The position numbers and the translations under genes were made by a program. 6,102 nt of DNA from Actinomycetes bacterium (GTDB taxonomy: Bacteria > Actinomycetota > Acidimicrobiia > Acidimicrobiales > Microtrichaceae): NCBI GenBank assembly GCA_023427825.1, contig JAEZAI010000638.1, forward strand, positions 1-6,102. Reading direction: 5' to 3'. Numbering within the stretch: position 1 is the first letter of the stretch; the number at the start of each line of letters is the position of its first letter. Below are positions 4,959 to 6,102 of the stretch, one piece after another. The notes under the pieces were generated by a model. It worked only from the letters and a program-made list of their open reading frames with translations. It did no database searches and was not told the DNA's origin.

Positions 4959-6014
4959 TCAGGGCTTGACGATCGAGCGGACCTGCGTGAGCAGGTCGTC
5001 CTCCTGGCGGTGGTAGATCGTGGGCAGCCCGGTCGCGTCCTGGTGGGCGTCCGCGATCCACTCCATGATCCGGTGGCAGTCGTTCTTCTCCCGCACCCGG
5101 GTCAGTGCACCGACCTCGAGCGCCGGGTGCGACGGATCCAGCGACACCGCGATCGGCAGCACGAACTTGCAGCCGAGCATCAGGTTGATCGTGCCGTCGT
5201 AGAGCGGCTGCAGGTGCACGGTCTCGAGCGAGCCGTCGGGCTCGAAGCCGCGGAGCTGGCGCCACTGGGCCTTCATCCGCTGCACCATCTCGACCGCCAC
5301 CGACAGGTCCTGGCTCCCGCTGGCCGCCATGGCCAGCAGCTGACCCCCCTCGGACAGCCGGACGTCGAGCTCGTGGCGCATGAGCTGGTTGTTGGCGCGG
5401 ACGAGCGCCGGATCGAGCTTGGCGCGGCGACGGGAGTGCGTCTGGGGCACCGACAGGAACGTGCGGGCGCCGCACTGCAGCACCTGCATGGCCGGGATGT
5501 TGAACGCCATGCGGGTGGTGACCATGCGGCTGACGAGCACGTTCATCCGCACCGCGAGGTCCTCGACCTCGATGTGCTCGCCGAGCACGCCGAACTCGCG
5601 GCCGCTCGAGCACATCGCGTCGATCATCGCCCCGCCCACGAGCGCGATGTCGATGATCTGGCCGTGGTTGGTCACGACCGCCACGTTCGTGCCCTCGTTG
5701 AACACCAGCTGGTAGAGCGCGTCGAGGCGCTCTGCGATCACCGGGTCCCGGAACCGCTCCAGCAGCCAGGGGAAGCTCGGGTAGGCCGCGTTGGCATAGA
5801 GCTCGATCGTGTCCGTGTTGGCGGGCCGGGGCTCGATGACCACGCAGGACGGATCGTGGAACTCCAGGCACGGCGTGTCCGGCAGCGGCTGCAGCACCGC
5901 GTGGTGCCCCTGGCGCGCCAGCCCCGAGAGCGCCTTGTAGTACGCCGCTGGGTCGGTGCCGGCCAGCAGCTCGCGAGCCTCCTCGATCGGCGAGCTCGAT
6001 CGGGCCGTGTCCAT
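4959..6014 (-). CDS. Acyltransferase-like protein with H-x4-D motif (glycerolipid acyltransferase fold suspected)
   Basis: 351 residues from ATG 6014, which has GAGGAGG (6026-6020) 5 nt upstream. I do not recognise a named family. The conserved blocks appear in the order of PlsB/PlsC-type acyltransferases: VVTNHGQIIDIAL (113-125), an H-x4-D motif with His117 and Asp122 as the likely catalytic pair; CGARTFLSV (181-189), like the G-x2-x-F block II; LSEGGQLLAMAASGSQD (220-236), resembling the phosphate-binding (F/P)EGxRS block; and KFVLPIAVSLDP (283-294), like the proline block IV. No signal peptide is seen; 110-130 is hydrophobic but reads as the active-site strand. If correct, it moves an acyl group to a glycerolipid or similar acceptor at the membrane; the substrate cannot be read from the sequence. 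The frame stays open upstream through a GTG at 6071 to the window edge, giving a Gly/Ala/Asp-rich low-complexity stretch, so a longer N-terminus is possible. A 62-nt gap separates it from hisS. Confidence 0.65.
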   Translation of the reverse strand: MDTARSSSPIEEARELLAGTDPAAYYKALSGLARQGHHAVLQPLPDTPCLEFHDPSCVVIEPRPANTDTIELYANAAYPSFPWLLERFRDPVIAERLDALYQLVFNEGTNVAVVTNHGQIIDIALVGGAMIDAMCSSGREFGVLGEHIEVEDLAVRMNVLVSRMVTTRMAFNIPAMQVLQCGARTFLSVPQTHSRRRAKLDPALVRANNQLMRHELDVRLSEGGQLLAMAASGSQDLSVAVEMVQRMKAQWRQLRGFEPDGSLETVHLQPLYDGTINLMLGCKFVLPIAVSLDPSHPALEVGALTRVREKNDCHRIMEWIADAHQDATGLPTIYHRQEDDLLTQVRSIVKP

Positions 6015-6102
6015 CGACCCCTCCTCGGTGGCGGCCGCGCCGCCGTCGGTGCCGGCCGGCTCCTGGCCCACCAGGTGGAGGTCGGGTCGGTCGGGCTTGG
6101 AT
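6015..6102 (-). other. Upstream flank of the acyltransferase-like gene, no separate gene supported
   Basis: This stretch contains the GAGGAGG ribosome site for the ATG at 6014. The same frame has no stop codon back to the window edge, and a GTG at 6071 without an evident ribosome site is the only other start. The encoded residues (Gly/Ala/Thr/Glu-rich) look more like a leader or linker than a domain. No terminator or promoter is recognised. Confidence 0.4.

Noticed and set aside
1..6102. CRISPR array, insertion sequence, tRNA or phage attachment site
   Set aside because: No spaced repeats, transposase frame, tRNA cloverleaf or terminal inverted repeats were seen on either strand.

Overview
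The window is very GC-rich, and every gene I can support lies on the minus strand. Codon use is GC-biased, two genes start with GTG, and hisS has a likely leaderless start with a TANNNT -10 hexamer. Together these point to a high-GC Actinomycetota. I cannot place it more precisely; an Acidimicrobiia-like lineage is only a guess.

Layout, in transcription order (right to left). Positions 6014-4959 encode a 351-residue acyltransferase-like protein with an H-x4-D motif. Its reading frame stays open to the right edge of the window, so its start is not fully settled. A short intergenic gap (4958-4897) holds a GC hairpin and a promoter-like hexamer. Then come two aminoacyl-tRNA synthetase genes, hisS (4896-3598) and aspS (3601-1814), which overlap in a GTGA start/stop junction and are almost certainly translationally coupled. 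The aspartyl enzyme has a histidine at the position associated with non-discriminating AspRS, so it probably also charges tRNA-Asn. A GC hairpin at 1739-1758 probably ends this unit.

The most interesting part is positions 1740-1. A 337-base gene-free stretch (1477-1813) holds a cobalamin riboswitch aptamer (about 1706-1582) and, just before the next gene, a hairpin that buries that gene's Shine-Dalgarno sequence. Downstream lie two predicted secreted lipoproteins. The first (1470-937) resembles the DUF4430 / transcobalamin C-terminal beta domain. The second (856 to beyond position 1) has alpha/alpha-toroid repeats of the prenyltransferase/squalene-cyclase type, the fold of the transcobalamin and intrinsic factor alpha domain. 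The two halves of an animal B12 carrier therefore appear to be encoded as two separate surface lipoproteins, in reversed order, under a B12-sensing RNA. My reading is that they form a two-piece extracellular cobalamin-capture system. I would expect an ECF-type or other B12 transporter to follow beyond the left edge, but that is not visible here.

The long plus-strand open frames across aspS and hisS are GC-driven shadows of the real genes and are not annotated.
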